A DNA stretch of 64,000 nt from Ignavibacteriales bacterium (GCA_026390815.1 JAPLFH010000016.1:1-64000), one strand, 5' to 3'. Shown: positions 46,057 to 55,900, counted from the first letter of the stretch. The notes: generated by a model from the letters alone, not told the origin. Program-made: numbers and translations.

Positions 46057-47550
46057 TTATTTTCGAGAGAAGTTTGCCAGGCGCAAACAAACTAAATCTT
46101 GCAGATTATCTGCCAAGGCAGATGGAACGATATAATTATTTACAATCATTGTAAAGGTAACAGCTTCTTTATCGGCAGTATTTACATATCCAGATAAAGA
46201 TCTTACACCATCAATGTACCCGGTTTTAGCTTTTACATTATTTTCAGCTTTGGATTTTCTCAATCTTCTGGCAAGAGTTCCATCAATGCCTGCTATTGGT
46301 AATGATTCCAGAAAAACAGGAAATATCTCATTCCTATAAATGAAAGAAAGCAGATCGACAATTTGGCGTGGAGTAACTAAATTCAAACGGGAAAGACCTG
46401 AACCATCAACCATTATAAAATTTTCCGGATTGATTCCAAAATCGCGTGATAGTTTTTTTATTTCTTTAACTCCATTCTCTATCGACCCATAACCATTTTT
46501 TTCATAACCAATTGCTTTAAGTATTTGTTCAGCGTAAAAATTGCGGCTGTTCTTATTTGTAATCTTAATTATTTCTTCAAGCGAAGGTGAATAATAAGTA
46601 AACAATTTTACTAATCCGTTATAATCAAGATTTGTAATTTCTTCATCAAGATCTGCTGCGTACCCGCTTACTTTAATTCCTTTCCTTTGAAGCACTTCTT
46701 TTAAAACAACCATAGAGTATTGTGTAGGATTATTTACAGTTGCCGAAGTTTTCTTTTCTTCAGAATTCTCAGCAATCTTACCAAATACAGTTATTATATT
46801 AGTCCCTTTTTCGCGGTAGACATCAATATCAGAGTTAGTGTTTAAATTGGTTGTATTAACTTTATTTATGATGGTAACATATCTTGTATCCGGCACAATT
46901 GTAATCTCTGCCGGCAAACCGCTTTTTGTTGGTTTAACAATTATATCAACGCAGTTGTCATTAAACGAAATAGCACCGGTTGGTGCGGAATACCAGTAAC
47001 TTTCATAATCCCAAGCCCAACCAGAACCAAGTCCATTATCATCAAAGGTATTATCATCTCCAATCAAATTTCCTTTTATCTCATCTATACCGAGAGACAA
47101 AAGTGAATCCGCCCATTGATTATAAACCTTATAAACATCACCATCAGAAAATCGCCCGCCAATAGTTGGATCGCCAAAACCCTGAATAATTAAATCTCCC
47201 TGGAGTATGGAACCATCTAAAGTTCCATTGATATAAAGATTTGTTATAAAGTGATAATATTTACCAAGCAACATCAATCCAGCAGAAGTAGTAAATAATT
47301 TTAGATTTGAAGCCGGCATAAATAATTTGTCTTCATTTCGTTTATACAAATATTCACCGGTTTCAAGGGATTTTATAACAACTCCCCAACTTGCCGAATT
47401 GAAGTTTGGATCATTGAAAATATCATCAATTTGCTGCCAAAATTCCTGGACTCGTGATTGATTAAACTTTCCGTAATTAGGAAATGTTTGTGAATAAACT
47501 GAGCCTGCAAAAAAAAGAAATAAAAAAATGGCAGGTTTAATTATTTTCAT
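46057..47550 (-). CDS. dacB: D-Ala-D-Ala carboxypeptidase/endopeptidase, PBP4 type
   Basis: It trims peptidoglycan stem peptides in the periplasm. The start chosen gives MKIIKPAIFLFLFFAGSVYS, a clean signal peptide; an ATG nine codons earlier is possible but overlaps rluB more. Catalytic motifs: S81-x-x-K84 (PASNLKL), S-R-N in NKNSRNFYAEQ, and KTG in KAKTGYIDGV. The extra domain between the first two motifs is class C PBP4-like. Confidence 0.93.
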   Translation of the reverse strand: MKIIKPAIFLFLFFAGSVYSQTFPNYGKFNQSRVQEFWQQIDDIFNDPNFNSASWGVVIKSLETGEYLYKRNEDKLFMPASNLKLFTTSAGLMLLGKYYHFITNLYINGTLDGSILQGDLIIQGFGDPTIGGRFSDGDVYKVYNQWADSLLSLGIDEIKGNLIGDDNTFDDNGLGSGWAWDYESYWYSAPTGAISFNDNCVDIIVKPTKSGLPAEITIVPDTRYVTIINKVNTTNLNTNSDIDVYREKGTNIITVFGKIAENSEEKKTSATVNNPTQYSMVVLKEVLQRKGIKVSGYAADLDEEITNLDYNGLVKLFTYYSPSLEEIIKITNKNSRNFYAEQILKAIGYEKNGYGSIENGVKEIKKLSRDFGINPENFIMVDGSGLSRLNLVTPRQIVDLLSFIYRNEIFPVFLESLPIAGIDGTLARRLRKSKAENNVKAKTGYIDGVRSLSGYVNTADKEAVTFTMIVNNYIVPSALADNLQDLVCLRLANFSRK

Positions 47551-48256
47551 ACTTTTGAAGTATTCCATTAATCTCATCTCTTGTTAATTCTCTATAAGCG
47601 CCAACAGGTAGTTTTTCAACTCCAATTCCAGCGTAGTTAATTCTTGAAAGTGCTGTTACCATGTAACCTAATGCTTCAAACATGTTTTTTACAAAATGAT
47701 TTCTACCTTCCACCGTTTTAACAGTAATCAATTTTTTAGTTTTAAAGTTATTGATTTTTATATCTTCAAATTTACCCTTCTTACCATCCAAATAAATTCC
47801 TTTTAACATTTTTAGTTTATCTTCTTCAACCAAGGGTTTATCAATAGTTGCAAGATAAATACGAGGTACTTTATTATTTGGGTGTAAAAGTAAATTTGTA
47901 AAATCGCCATCATTTGTTAAAAACAGAACACCAGTTGTGTTAAAATCCAATCTGCCAACGGGAAATATTTTCAGATCCGTTTTTATTAACTGTATAACAG
48001 TTCTTCTATTTTTTTCATCTGAAGTTGTGGTTACAAAAGCTTTTGGCTTATGAAGCAAGTAATAAACTTTTCTTGGTCGTTTAATATTTTCTCCGTCAAG
48101 TGTAACATGATCTTTATCAGGATCCACTTTAACAACAAAGTCAGTAATAACTTCGTCATTAACAGCTACTCTTCCGTGTAAAATTAATTCTTCAACTTTA
48201 CGTCTGGAATCAACTCCACATTCTGAAAGATACTTATTTAATCGAATTGTCTTCAT
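47537..48256 (-). CDS. rluB: 23S rRNA pseudouridine synthase, RluB/RsuA family
   Basis: An S4 RNA-binding domain (IRLNKYLSECGVDSRRKVEE) precedes the catalytic domain with FPVGRLDFNTTGVLFLTNDG, which holds the essential Asp, and EGRNHFVKNMFEALGYMV. Length 239 fits RluB. It overlaps scpB by 23 bases, the standard scpA-scpB-rluB order. Confidence 0.92.
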   Translation of the reverse strand: MKTIRLNKYLSECGVDSRRKVEELILHGRVAVNDEVITDFVVKVDPDKDHVTLDGENIKRPRKVYYLLHKPKAFVTTTSDEKNRRTVIQLIKTDLKIFPVGRLDFNTTGVLFLTNDGDFTNLLLHPNNKVPRIYLATIDKPLVEEDKLKMLKGIYLDGKKGKFEDIKINNFKTKKLITVKTVEGRNHFVKNMFEALGYMVTALSRINYAGIGVEKLPVGAYRELTRDEINGILQKYENN

Positions 48257-48887
48257 CAGTACTTATTTCTCCTTCCTTTTCTAAGTTTTCTTCTAGTGCA
48301 TTCATCATTATTTTTTGTTTCTGCTCAATAAAATCTTCATCTTTCATTATTTCTTCAATCTCACGCGGTTTTGGAAGATCAGATATTTGATACAATCCAA
48401 AGTATTTTAAAAATTCAATGGTAGTAATGTAAAGCAATGGTCTTCCAACAGTTTCAGATCTACCTGTAATTGTAATTAGATTTTTTTCCAATAACGTGTT
48501 AATAATGTAATCCGAGTTTACTCCACGGATCGATTCAATTTCTGGTTTTGTAATCGGTTGTTTATACGCAATTATAGCCAGTGTTTCTAAAGCTGCCTGG
48601 CTTAATCTTCTTTTACTTTTTTCGGTTGAAAGATAACCGACATATTTTCCAAATTCCGGCTTTGTAGCAAAGATATAACCATTTGCTACTTTAACAATAT
48701 TAAATGAAAAGTCGTCTGATAAATATTTGGTATTCAATTCTTCAACACATGTATCAATTTCATCAACTGATAAATTTATATCTTCACCATCTATTTCCTT
48801 AATCGCATTAAAAATAAGCTGTACCGGTATCGGCTCATCAGATGCAAAGATTAATGCTTCTATAACTGTGGAGTAAACTTTATCCAT
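48234..48887 (-). CDS. scpB: Segregation and condensation protein B
   Basis: This winged-helix kleisin partner of SMC carries VIEALIFASDEPIPVQLI and the family phrase LSQAALETLAIIAYKQPITKP, then IRGVNSDYIINTLLEKNLI. Length 217, with an acidic C-terminal tail. It overlaps scpA by eight bases. Confidence 0.95.
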   Translation of the reverse strand: MDKVYSTVIEALIFASDEPIPVQLIFNAIKEIDGEDINLSVDEIDTCVEELNTKYLSDDFSFNIVKVANGYIFATKPEFGKYVGYLSTEKSKRRLSQAALETLAIIAYKQPITKPEIESIRGVNSDYIINTLLEKNLITITGRSETVGRPLLYITTIEFLKYFGLYQISDLPKPREIEEIMKDEDFIEQKQKIMMNALEENLEKEGEISTDEDNSIK

Positions 48888-49602
48888 TTTGCAGCATGAT
48901 ATAAATTACAAAATCATTAAAACTCTTTGACGTTTTTAATCCAATTTTTCCCATTTTAATTAACTCAAGTAGTGCAATAAATGTAACAATAATTCTGATT
49001 TTTTCCTGCATATCTTTTACCAATTCTAAAAAATGCAATTCACCTTTATCTTTTACTATGCTCAAAATATATTCAATTTGCTCATCTATGGTTATAGGCT
49101 GTTTTTTTATTTCGTGAAATATTTCCTTCGGTTTGTCCAACAATGCATTCTTAAATGCTTTTATCAAATCGAACAAAGTAATGTTCTTTAATAATGTTTC
49201 ATATTCAGGATATGCTACTTTATTATCAGCTGAATAATTTCCACGATAACTTACTCTTCGTTGATTAGCTTCGAAGAATGAAAGCTCTTCGGACATTTCC
49301 TTATAACGTTTATATTCAAGAAGCGCGCGAACTAAATCTGCTCTTGGATCAATTTCTTCACCTTTTTCATCAATCTCTTTGGGAAGAAGCATTCTTACTT
49401 TAATTTGCATTAATGTAGTTGCCATTAAAATAAAATCACCAGCAACTTCAAGATCCATCATTTTTATTAGATTAAGATATTCAACAAATTCTCCAGTTAT
49501 TGTAGAGATAGGAATATCATAGATATTCAGTTCATCTCTTTTTATAAAGAATAAAAGTAAATCTAATGGACCTTCAAAATTGAGTAATTTTATTTTATAC
49601 AA
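48880..49602 (-). CDS. scpA: Segregation and condensation protein A
   Basis: The kleisin subunit of the bacterial condensin. NFEGPLDLLLFFIKRDELNI at the N-terminus binds SMC; ISTITGEFVEYL and AGDFILMATTLMQIKVRMLLP follow; the C-terminal winged helix ends the protein. The TTG start lies two bases after the trpS stop. No smc gene is in the window. Confidence 0.95.
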   Translation of the reverse strand: MYKIKLLNFEGPLDLLLFFIKRDELNIYDIPISTITGEFVEYLNLIKMMDLEVAGDFILMATTLMQIKVRMLLPKEIDEKGEEIDPRADLVRALLEYKRYKEMSEELSFFEANQRRVSYRGNYSADNKVAYPEYETLLKNITLFDLIKAFKNALLDKPKEIFHEIKKQPITIDEQIEYILSIVKDKGELHFLELVKDMQEKIRIIVTFIALLELIKMGKIGLKTSKSFNDFVIYIMLQNG

Positions 49603-49604
49603 GA

Positions 49605-50588
49605 TTAACCCAGCTTCATTTTTTCACGAACTTCACTCATAGTTTCCTGTGCAACTTTTCTACCACGTATTTCACCATCCAATAAAATTTCTTTTACAGA
49701 ATCAAGATGGCTTTCATAATATTTCCGTTTTTCTATTATTGGTGCCAATATCTGGTTAATTCTTTCTGAACATTTAAGTTTGCAATCCACACATCCTAAA
49801 GCACCAGATCGGCAGTTGCTTTCAATTTCATTAACTTCACTTAGTTGATTGAATTTTTTATGATATGTAAATACAAGACAAATTTCGGGTCTACCAGGAT
49901 CGCCTTTTCTTATTTTAAGAGGATCGGTAACTGCTTTTCTTAACTTAGCTTTTACAATTTCTGGTTCATCTGAAAGTAGAATTGTATTGTCAAGTGATTT
50001 ACTCATCTTTGCCTGACCATCCAATCCTGGAAGCCGAGCAAATTTTGTTAGCAATGGTTCGGGTTCTGGAAAAACAAATCCATACTGCGAATTAAATTTT
50101 CTTGCAATCTCTCTTGTTATTTCAACGTGCGGTACCTGATCTTCACCAACTGGTACAACTTCTCCTTTGTATAATAGTATATCTGCAGCCTGAAGCACCG
50201 GGTAGCCAAGATGACCGTAGGCAACGTTGTCAATATTCAATTCCCTTAGTTGATCTTTCAACGTTGGATTTCGTTCAAGTCGGGCGGTTGTTATAAGCAT
50301 TGAAAATATCAAATGAAGTTCTGTATGCTCTTTTATTTGAGACTGTCTGAAAAAAGGACTTTTTTGCGGATCAAGTCCGGAAGCAAGCCAATCAATCACC
50401 ATCTCAATCGTATTCTGATAAATTAAAGACGTATCTAAGTTAGTTGTAAGATTATGGTAATCTGCAATTAAATGATAACCTTCATAATCATCCTGTAGTT
50501 TAATCCAATTTTCAAGAGCACCAACATAATTACCCAGATGCAATTTTCCTGTTGCTCTCATTCCACTTAAAATTCTTTTCTTCTGCAT
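49605..50588 (-). CDS. trpS: Tryptophanyl-tRNA synthetase with a four-Cys insertion
   Basis: A class I synthetase with the HIGH-like HLGNYVGALENW, the KMSKS loop (GQAKMSKSLDNT) and length 327. Between the KMSKS loop and the anticodon-binding end are four cysteines spaced C-x21-C-x6-C-x2-C (EICLVF ... SNCRSGALGCVDCKLK). Thermotoga maritima TrpRS binds a [4Fe-4S] cluster with an almost identical spacing, so this enzyme may too. Confidence 0.95.
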   Translation of the reverse strand: MQKKRILSGMRATGKLHLGNYVGALENWIKLQDDYEGYHLIADYHNLTTNLDTSLIYQNTIEMVIDWLASGLDPQKSPFFRQSQIKEHTELHLIFSMLITTARLERNPTLKDQLRELNIDNVAYGHLGYPVLQAADILLYKGEVVPVGEDQVPHVEITREIARKFNSQYGFVFPEPEPLLTKFARLPGLDGQAKMSKSLDNTILLSDEPEIVKAKLRKAVTDPLKIRKGDPGRPEICLVFTYHKKFNQLSEVNEIESNCRSGALGCVDCKLKCSERINQILAPIIEKRKYYESHLDSVKEILLDGEIRGRKVAQETMSEVREKMKLG

Positions 50589-50648
50589 ATCTCTATGAAT
50601 TGTTATTAATATTTGGCGGATAAAATTCTATTATGGATTCCCGAATTA

Positions 50649-51134
50649 TTATTGGAATAAATAAGGTTTCCAATTTTCATCAATCTTGCTTACAGAATTA
50701 CTGATGAATAGTATGTAATGTGGTTTATAAGGACGGAACCTTAACTTCAACTCAGCTTCTTCTAAAGTTCTATCCCCTTTTTTATTGTTGCAGGCAACGC
50801 AAGCAGTAACAAGATTTTCCCATGTTTCTTCTCCACCGCGTGCTTTTGGAATAATATGATCAACTGTTAATGGTAAATCACTTCTTCCACAATAGGCACA
50901 TTTGTACATATCTCTCTTTAAGATATTTTTCCTGGTCATCATTACTTTTTTATGGGGCACCAGGATATATCTGTTTAACCTAATAACGCTTGGCCATGGA
51001 AATTGATTGAAAGCACTGTGGATGATTTTACCATTATTGCTTGCAACAATTTCTGCTTTTTCAAGAAGAGTTAATACTATTGCTTTTTTAACATTACAAA
51101 CAGTAAGTGGTTCATAACTTCTGTTTAAAATCAA
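50649..51134 (-). CDS. HNH endonuclease, McrA-like
   Basis: The HNH core is CAYCGRSDLPLTVDHIIPKA, then GGEETWENLVTACVACNNKK, with two Cys pairs for a structural zinc. The upstream phrase ILNRSYEPLTVCNVKKAI is typical of a widespread family of single-domain HNH proteins. The first possible start codon is TTG 51134, but homologous sequence (AKV before LILNRSYEPL) continues upstream and the strong AGGAGG (51190-51185) is 45 bases away, so the start is uncertain. Confidence 0.85.
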   Translation of the reverse strand: MILNRSYEPLTVCNVKKAIVLTLLEKAEIVASNNGKIIHSAFNQFPWPSVIRLNRYILVPHKKVMMTRKNILKRDMYKCAYCGRSDLPLTVDHIIPKARGGEETWENLVTACVACNNKKGDRTLEEAELKLRFRPYKPHYILFISNSVSKIDENWKPYLFQ

Positions 51135-51188
51135 AACCTTTGCATTTAATTTACCGTTTAAATGTTTATAAGGTTCGAAGACTACCTC

Positions 51189-51377
51189 CTATTTATCATT
51201 TTTATTTTGAATGAATATGACAACTCTTAAAACTACTCTTAAAATTAACGAAAGAATTACAAATATTATTATATAAATGTTAGCTTCCGGAGGAATTATT
51301 TTAAATAATACAAGCAAAAATAATAGAATCACTCCGCCTAAACCAACAAGACTATATATGTCAAATCTTTTAATCAT
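51189..51377 (-). CDS. Small two-segment membrane protein
   Basis: The 62-residue product has hydrophobic stretches at about residues 9-27 and 33-56 with a basic end (IQNKNDK). It lies directly behind mnmA (its ATG adjoins the mnmA stop), which supports a real gene. No function known. Confidence 0.6.
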   Translation of the reverse strand: MIKRFDIYSLVGLGGVILLFLLVLFKIIPPEANIYIIIFVILSLILRVVLRVVIFIQNKNDK

Positions 51378-52496
51378 TTAAACCTGATTGATAATACCAC
51401 CAGCCAAAACGTATCCCCGTTCATCATATAATACGGCTGATTGTCCGGGAGTAATTGCACTTTTAGCTTCATTAAATAATATTTTAAATGTTTTTTCATC
51501 CGCAGAAATCAATTCTGCCATTGTTCCTTTATCGGAATATCTAATTTTACAAAATACTTTTTCCCCAGGTTTAAAATAATCTTTGCTTACATAATTTATA
51601 TCATCAGCAATTAATTCATAAGTAAGCAAATCGTTTTTGTCACCAATTTCTATGGTATTAGATTTATGATCTATTTTTGTAACATAAACTGGTTTTCCTT
51701 TTGCTATACCTAAACCTCTTCTTTGTCCTACTGTGTAAAATGGTATTCCTTTATGCTCGCCAATTTTTTCTCCATTATAAAGAAAATCACCTATGGGAAG
51801 ATTTTCAATTACCTCAGGAATTCTTTCTTTAAGAAATCTTTCATAATTATCATCTGCTACAAAACAAATTTCCTGGCTATCGGGTTTGTTAGCTGTCTTC
51901 AGTCCAAATTCTTCTGCCAATTTACGCACTTCAGTTTTATTCAATTTTGCTAATGGAAAAATTGTTCTTTTCAAACTTTCCTGTGATAAACCCCAAAGAG
52001 CATAAGTTTGATCTTTCCTATCATCAGCAGAGTTTTTTAGGCAATACCTGCCTGTTTCTGTGTTAAATTCAACTTTAGCATAATGACCTGTTGCTACAAA
52101 CTCTGCATCAAGTGCGTCAGCTTTTTTTAATAATTCTTCCCATTTTATTTTTCTATTACAAATAACGCAAGGATTGGGTGTTCTTCCATTAAGGTATTCT
52201 GACACGAAATTATCAATTACTTCATCCTCAAATGCTCTGGTAAAATCAACCGTGTAATGAGGAAATCCAAACATTGTGGCAACATTCTTAGCATCAAAAA
52301 TAGCATCAAGTGAGCAGCAACCGGATTCGTGCTTAGGTGCTCCACCAACTTCCATGAATCCCCATGTCTTCATTGTTATACCAACTACTTCATAACCTTC
52401 TTTGTGAAGAATGACCGCTGCAACTGAAGAATCAACCCCTCCACTCATAGCAACAACTACCCGCCCTTTAGGCATAAAAACCTTTCTTTTCATCAA
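51378..52496 (-). CDS. mnmA: tRNA-specific 2-thiouridylase
   Basis: It thiolates U34 of tRNA-Lys, Glu and Gln. The P-loop VAMSGGVDSSVAA is near residue 15. The two active-site cysteines lie in NPCVICNRKIKW and SQEICFVADDNY; FYTVGQRRGLGIA marks the central domain. The listed start is TTG; an ATG directly follows and is equally likely. Confidence 0.95.
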   Translation of the reverse strand: MMKRKVFMPKGRVVVAMSGGVDSSVAAVILHKEGYEVVGITMKTWGFMEVGGAPKHESGCCSLDAIFDAKNVATMFGFPHYTVDFTRAFEDEVIDNFVSEYLNGRTPNPCVICNRKIKWEELLKKADALDAEFVATGHYAKVEFNTETGRYCLKNSADDRKDQTYALWGLSQESLKRTIFPLAKLNKTEVRKLAEEFGLKTANKPDSQEICFVADDNYERFLKERIPEVIENLPIGDFLYNGEKIGEHKGIPFYTVGQRRGLGIAKGKPVYVTKIDHKSNTIEIGDKNDLLTYELIADDINYVSKDYFKPGEKVFCKIRYSDKGTMAELISADEKTFKILFNEAKSAITPGQSAVLYDERGYVLAGGIINQV

Positions 52497-52569
52497 ACCT
52501 GTTACAATATAGGCAATTATAGAGGAAGATTCTATGTAAAAGGCATTGGCTGATAAATAGGTATAAGTT

Positions 52570-52947
52570 CTACTTTTTTTGGTGAACTATTGCAAAGCAA
52601 GTAACATAATTCTGCGAATGACTCATTGTAATTTTAAGTTCCTTATTATCACTTAAAATTTTCTTCAATGAATTAAACAAAACAACAGATGGCATCCCAT
52701 TTGGCTCATTATAAATCTCAATATCTTTCCAGTGAAATCCTTTATCGCCATTAAAAGATAATGCTTTTGCAACAGCTTCTTTTGCAGCAAATCGAGCAGC
52801 AAGGTGCTGGTATTTATTTGGTTTTAAAAGTGAATAGTCAAGTTCAGTTTGAGTGAAAACTTTATTTAGAAATCTGTCGCCAAATTTATCTATGCTTTCC
52901 TTAATCCGATCAATCTCAATTATGTCAATGCCTATCCCAAAAATCAT
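52570..52947 (-). CDS. acpS: Holo-[acyl-carrier-protein] synthase
   Basis: It transfers 4'-phosphopantetheine to ACP. GIGIDIIEIDRIKE and AARFAAKEAVAKAL hold the Mg ligands; the C-terminal strand reads MSHSQNYVTCFAIV. Length 125 is standard. The start overlaps the ggt stop by one base (TAATG). Confidence 0.95.
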   Translation of the reverse strand: MIFGIGIDIIEIDRIKESIDKFGDRFLNKVFTQTELDYSLLKPNKYQHLAARFAAKEAVAKALSFNGDKGFHWKDIEIYNEPNGMPSVVLFNSLKKILSDNKELKITMSHSQNYVTCFAIVHQKK

Positions 52948-54656
52948 TAAAAACCTACTGCTTTACCATAACCACGCGGATCACTGGCTCCATAGATGAT
53001 ATTATTATTATTATCGATTTGTATTCCTTCTGCAAGACCCAGATGGGTTTGCTTTCCGAAAATATGTCCCAGTATTTTCAAATTTTCAATTACATCTTGA
53101 GATAAACCATAATCTTCATAAATAATTTCATCAGGCAACCACTGATGATGAATTCTTGGTGCATCGATTGCCTCCTGAATATTCATTCCAAAATCGATGT
53201 AGTTCAAGATTACTTGTAAGACAACTGTAATTATTGTGGAACCGCCAGGAGAACCGATAACCAAAACAGGTTTACCATCTTTAAGAACAATTGTTGGAGA
53301 CATTGAACTGAGCATTCTTTTACCAGGTTGAATTGAATTTGCTTCGCTTCCAATTAATCCAAATTGATTTGGAACCCCGGGCTTCGAACTAAAGTCATCC
53401 ATTTCGTTGTTTAAAAGGAATCCTGCTCCATCTACTACTATCTTTGATCCATACGCTGAGTTAATAGTTGTAGTAGTACTAACAACATTTCCATAACTAT
53501 CTGCTACACTATAATGGGTTGTTTCTTTACTTTCATTTTGAAAAGGCACGCCAGGATAAATTTCTTTTGATGGAACAGCTTTATCTTTAATTTTATCAAA
53601 GAGATTGTGGGCATACTTTTTAGAAGTCAACCAGTTTTTTGGCACTTTGTAAAAATCCTCATCCCCAAGATGTTTTGAACGATCTGCGTACACAAATTTT
53701 AATGTTTCAACTAATTTATGAATGTATTGACTACTGTTCCAATCAGCTTTACTGAAATTATAATTTTCTAAAATATTTAATGCTTGAATGATTGCAATTC
53801 CACCAGAAGAAGATGGAGGCATTGAAATAATTTCATATCCGCGGTATGTTCCTTTAACTGGTTCTTTTTCAATTACTTTATAATTTTCTAAATCTTCAGA
53901 AGTGATATATCCTTTCATTGACTGGATTTGTTTGATAAATAATTGAGCAATTTCCCCTTTGTAAAAACCATCTCTTCCCTTTTCCTTAATTAAAGTTAGA
54001 GTTTTAGCTAAATCAGGCTGCTTAAAAATATCTCCTTCAGAAAATGGATCTCCTTGCTTTGTAAAAACTTTTTCTGATGATTTATATTTTCTCCAATCTT
54101 TTAACTCACTATTTAATGATTCGGTTAACCTAAAGTTAAGTGGATAACCATCTATTGCTAAATTAATTGCTGGTTGAATAACTTCTTCTAATTTCATCGT
54201 ACCATATTTTTCAAGAACATATAATAAACCTGCAACACTTCCAGGAACACCAACAGAGGTTGTTCCTTCCAAACTAAGTTCTGGCGAATAATTGCCGTTT
54301 GAATCAAGATACATTTCTTTAAAAGCTTTTGCTGGTGCAGTTTCGCGGAAATCGATAGCGACATCTTTTCCATTTGCAAGATGAAGCACCATAAATCCTC
54401 CTCCACCAAGGTTACCTGCCGAAGGATATGTAACAGCTAAAGCAAATCCAACTGCAACTGATGCATCAATTGCATTACCTCCGCGTTTTAGCATTAAGGT
54501 TCCAACCTGAGAAGCAAGTTCACTTGCAGAAACAACCATTCCTTTTTTACCACGCGCAGGATCCGGCGAAGCCGCATTAGAAAAGTTGAGTAACAGTAGG
54601 AAAAGGAATAAAGTAAAAACTATTTTTTTAGAAGAGATCAACATTTGCATCAACAT
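52947..54656 (-). CDS. ggt: Gamma-glutamyltranspeptidase
   Basis: It is a periplasmic Ntn hydrolase that degrades glutathione and other gamma-glutamyl compounds. A signal peptide (KKIVFTLFLFLLLLNFSNAA) precedes GGNAIDASVAVGFALAVTYP and GGGGFMVLHLANG. The autocleavage Thr is in KETTHYSVADSYGNVVS, and LLNNEMDDFS and GGSTIITVVLQ follow. Length 569 is typical. An in-frame ATG four codons in is an alternative start. Confidence 0.95.
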   Translation of the reverse strand: MLMQMLISSKKIVFTLFLFLLLLNFSNAASPDPARGKKGMVVSASELASQVGTLMLKRGGNAIDASVAVGFALAVTYPSAGNLGGGGFMVLHLANGKDVAIDFRETAPAKAFKEMYLDSNGNYSPELSLEGTTSVGVPGSVAGLLYVLEKYGTMKLEEVIQPAINLAIDGYPLNFRLTESLNSELKDWRKYKSSEKVFTKQGDPFSEGDIFKQPDLAKTLTLIKEKGRDGFYKGEIAQLFIKQIQSMKGYITSEDLENYKVIEKEPVKGTYRGYEIISMPPSSSGGIAIIQALNILENYNFSKADWNSSQYIHKLVETLKFVYADRSKHLGDEDFYKVPKNWLTSKKYAHNLFDKIKDKAVPSKEIYPGVPFQNESKETTHYSVADSYGNVVSTTTTINSAYGSKIVVDGAGFLLNNEMDDFSSKPGVPNQFGLIGSEANSIQPGKRMLSSMSPTIVLKDGKPVLVIGSPGGSTIITVVLQVILNYIDFGMNIQEAIDAPRIHHQWLPDEIIYEDYGLSQDVIENLKILGHIFGKQTHLGLAEGIQIDNNNNIIYGASDPRGYGKAVGF

Positions 54657-55542
54657 TTAATCCTTTGCCTTTTAATTGTTCAAGGATGATTTTTGTAAGT
54701 TCTTTTACTTGCTCCAATGAAGTTTTCAGATCGGTAATCAATTGATCATCGTACAATAATTTACCCACATTATTTTTTTTATTTAATGTTTCATCAGTAA
54801 GGTTATTAATCTTTGCGACTAATTCATTTGTACTTTTAATAACTATGCGAACGTCATCTATTGCAGCTTTTACTTGGTCCTTATTTTCATTAAGAAAAGC
54901 AGTAGCCTCTTTCGTCAATTCTGCAGTGTTATTGGTAATAGTTTTTAAATTTGTTCTATTCTCTTCTATCATCACGTTAAGTTTAGAACTTATCTGAGCA
55001 AGATTTGAAATTGAAGATCGAATCTGAGAGTTAAATTCCTTATCACTTATAATATTATTTACCGAAGATAAAGTAACTTGTAAATCTTTAATTATTTTCA
55101 CAAGATCATTTTGAACTCCACCCACCATTGCCATAACAGTTGAAATATCGCCTTCAAACTTTCCCTTTTGGATGATGGTGTAATCAATTGTTTTAGATGA
55201 CAAGCCAGGTTTAACTTCTATTTTTTTACCACCCATTAAATCAAGCATTGATATTGAAAAAACAGCATCTTCCTTTAGTTGAACATCCGGATTAACAACA
55301 ACTTTAACAATTACATTATTACCTTTAACCAAAATATCATCAACAAAACCTGATCTTACACCATTAACCATTACCGGATCGCCGCTCTCCAGTCCGGAAG
55401 CAGTTTCAAATTCTACATCAATATATTTTTGATTTGCGTAAACCTTATAGTTTTTTGCCCAACCAAAAATATAAATCAAGGCAATTAAACCGAGCAGTAC
55501 AGTTATCCCGACTTTAATTTCTGTTTTTCTTTGGTCTTTCAT
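54628..55542 (-). CDS. MlaD/MCE family protein
   Basis: One N-terminal membrane segment (ITVLLGLIALIYIFGWAKNY) leads into an MCE domain (QKYIDVEFETASGLESGDPV, VNGVRSGFVDDILV) and a long helical part with coiled-coil character. Such proteins form the substrate-binding ring of lipid transporters between the two membranes. The MlaE/MlaF ABC partners are not in this window. It overlaps ggt by 29 bases and the small gene upstream by 29. Confidence 0.9.
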   Translation of the reverse strand: MKDQRKTEIKVGITVLLGLIALIYIFGWAKNYKVYANQKYIDVEFETASGLESGDPVMVNGVRSGFVDDILVKGNNVIVKVVVNPDVQLKEDAVFSISMLDLMGGKKIEVKPGLSSKTIDYTIIQKGKFEGDISTVMAMVGGVQNDLVKIIKDLQVTLSSVNNIISDKEFNSQIRSSISNLAQISSKLNVMIEENRTNLKTITNNTAELTKEATAFLNENKDQVKAAIDDVRIVIKSTNELVAKINNLTDETLNKKNNVGKLLYDDQLITDLKTSLEQVKELTKIILEQLKGKGLNVDANVDLF

Positions 55543-55900
55543 TGGTATTAAAATCTTCCTTCATTAATGTTTTTAGATTTTTAATTTCAATCGAATCGAT
55601 TTTTCCATCCATTAAAGCAAATTTAACCTGGTCAAAATAATTCCCGGCTTTATCCATGCTGAAATCTTTTCTTTTTTTTATTAGAATCATATAATCAGCG
55701 ATAATGGATTTTAGAGAATCTTTGTAAATTGAATTCTTAACGCTATCTATTTTTTTTGATAATTCACTTTCAACCGAACTTATTATAACAGGTTTAAAGA
55801 TACCAATTACGTCATTCTTATGATTTTTAAAGATATAAATGATTACAGAAATTATAACAGTAAGTACAACCAGAAGAATAATAAAACATCCTTTTTTCAT
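55514..55900 (-). CDS. Single-pass membrane protein upstream of the MCE gene
   Basis: The 128-residue product has one membrane segment at residues 4-24 and a charged helical remainder ending NERPKKNRN. No family is recognised. The overlap with the MCE gene suggests a partner or regulator of that protein. Confidence 0.65.
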   Translation of the reverse strand: MKKGCFIILLVVLTVIISVIIYIFKNHKNDVIGIFKPVIISSVESELSKKIDSVKNSIYKDSLKSIIADYMILIKKRKDFSMDKAGNYFDQVKFALMDGKIDSIEIKNLKTLMKEDFNTNERPKKNRN

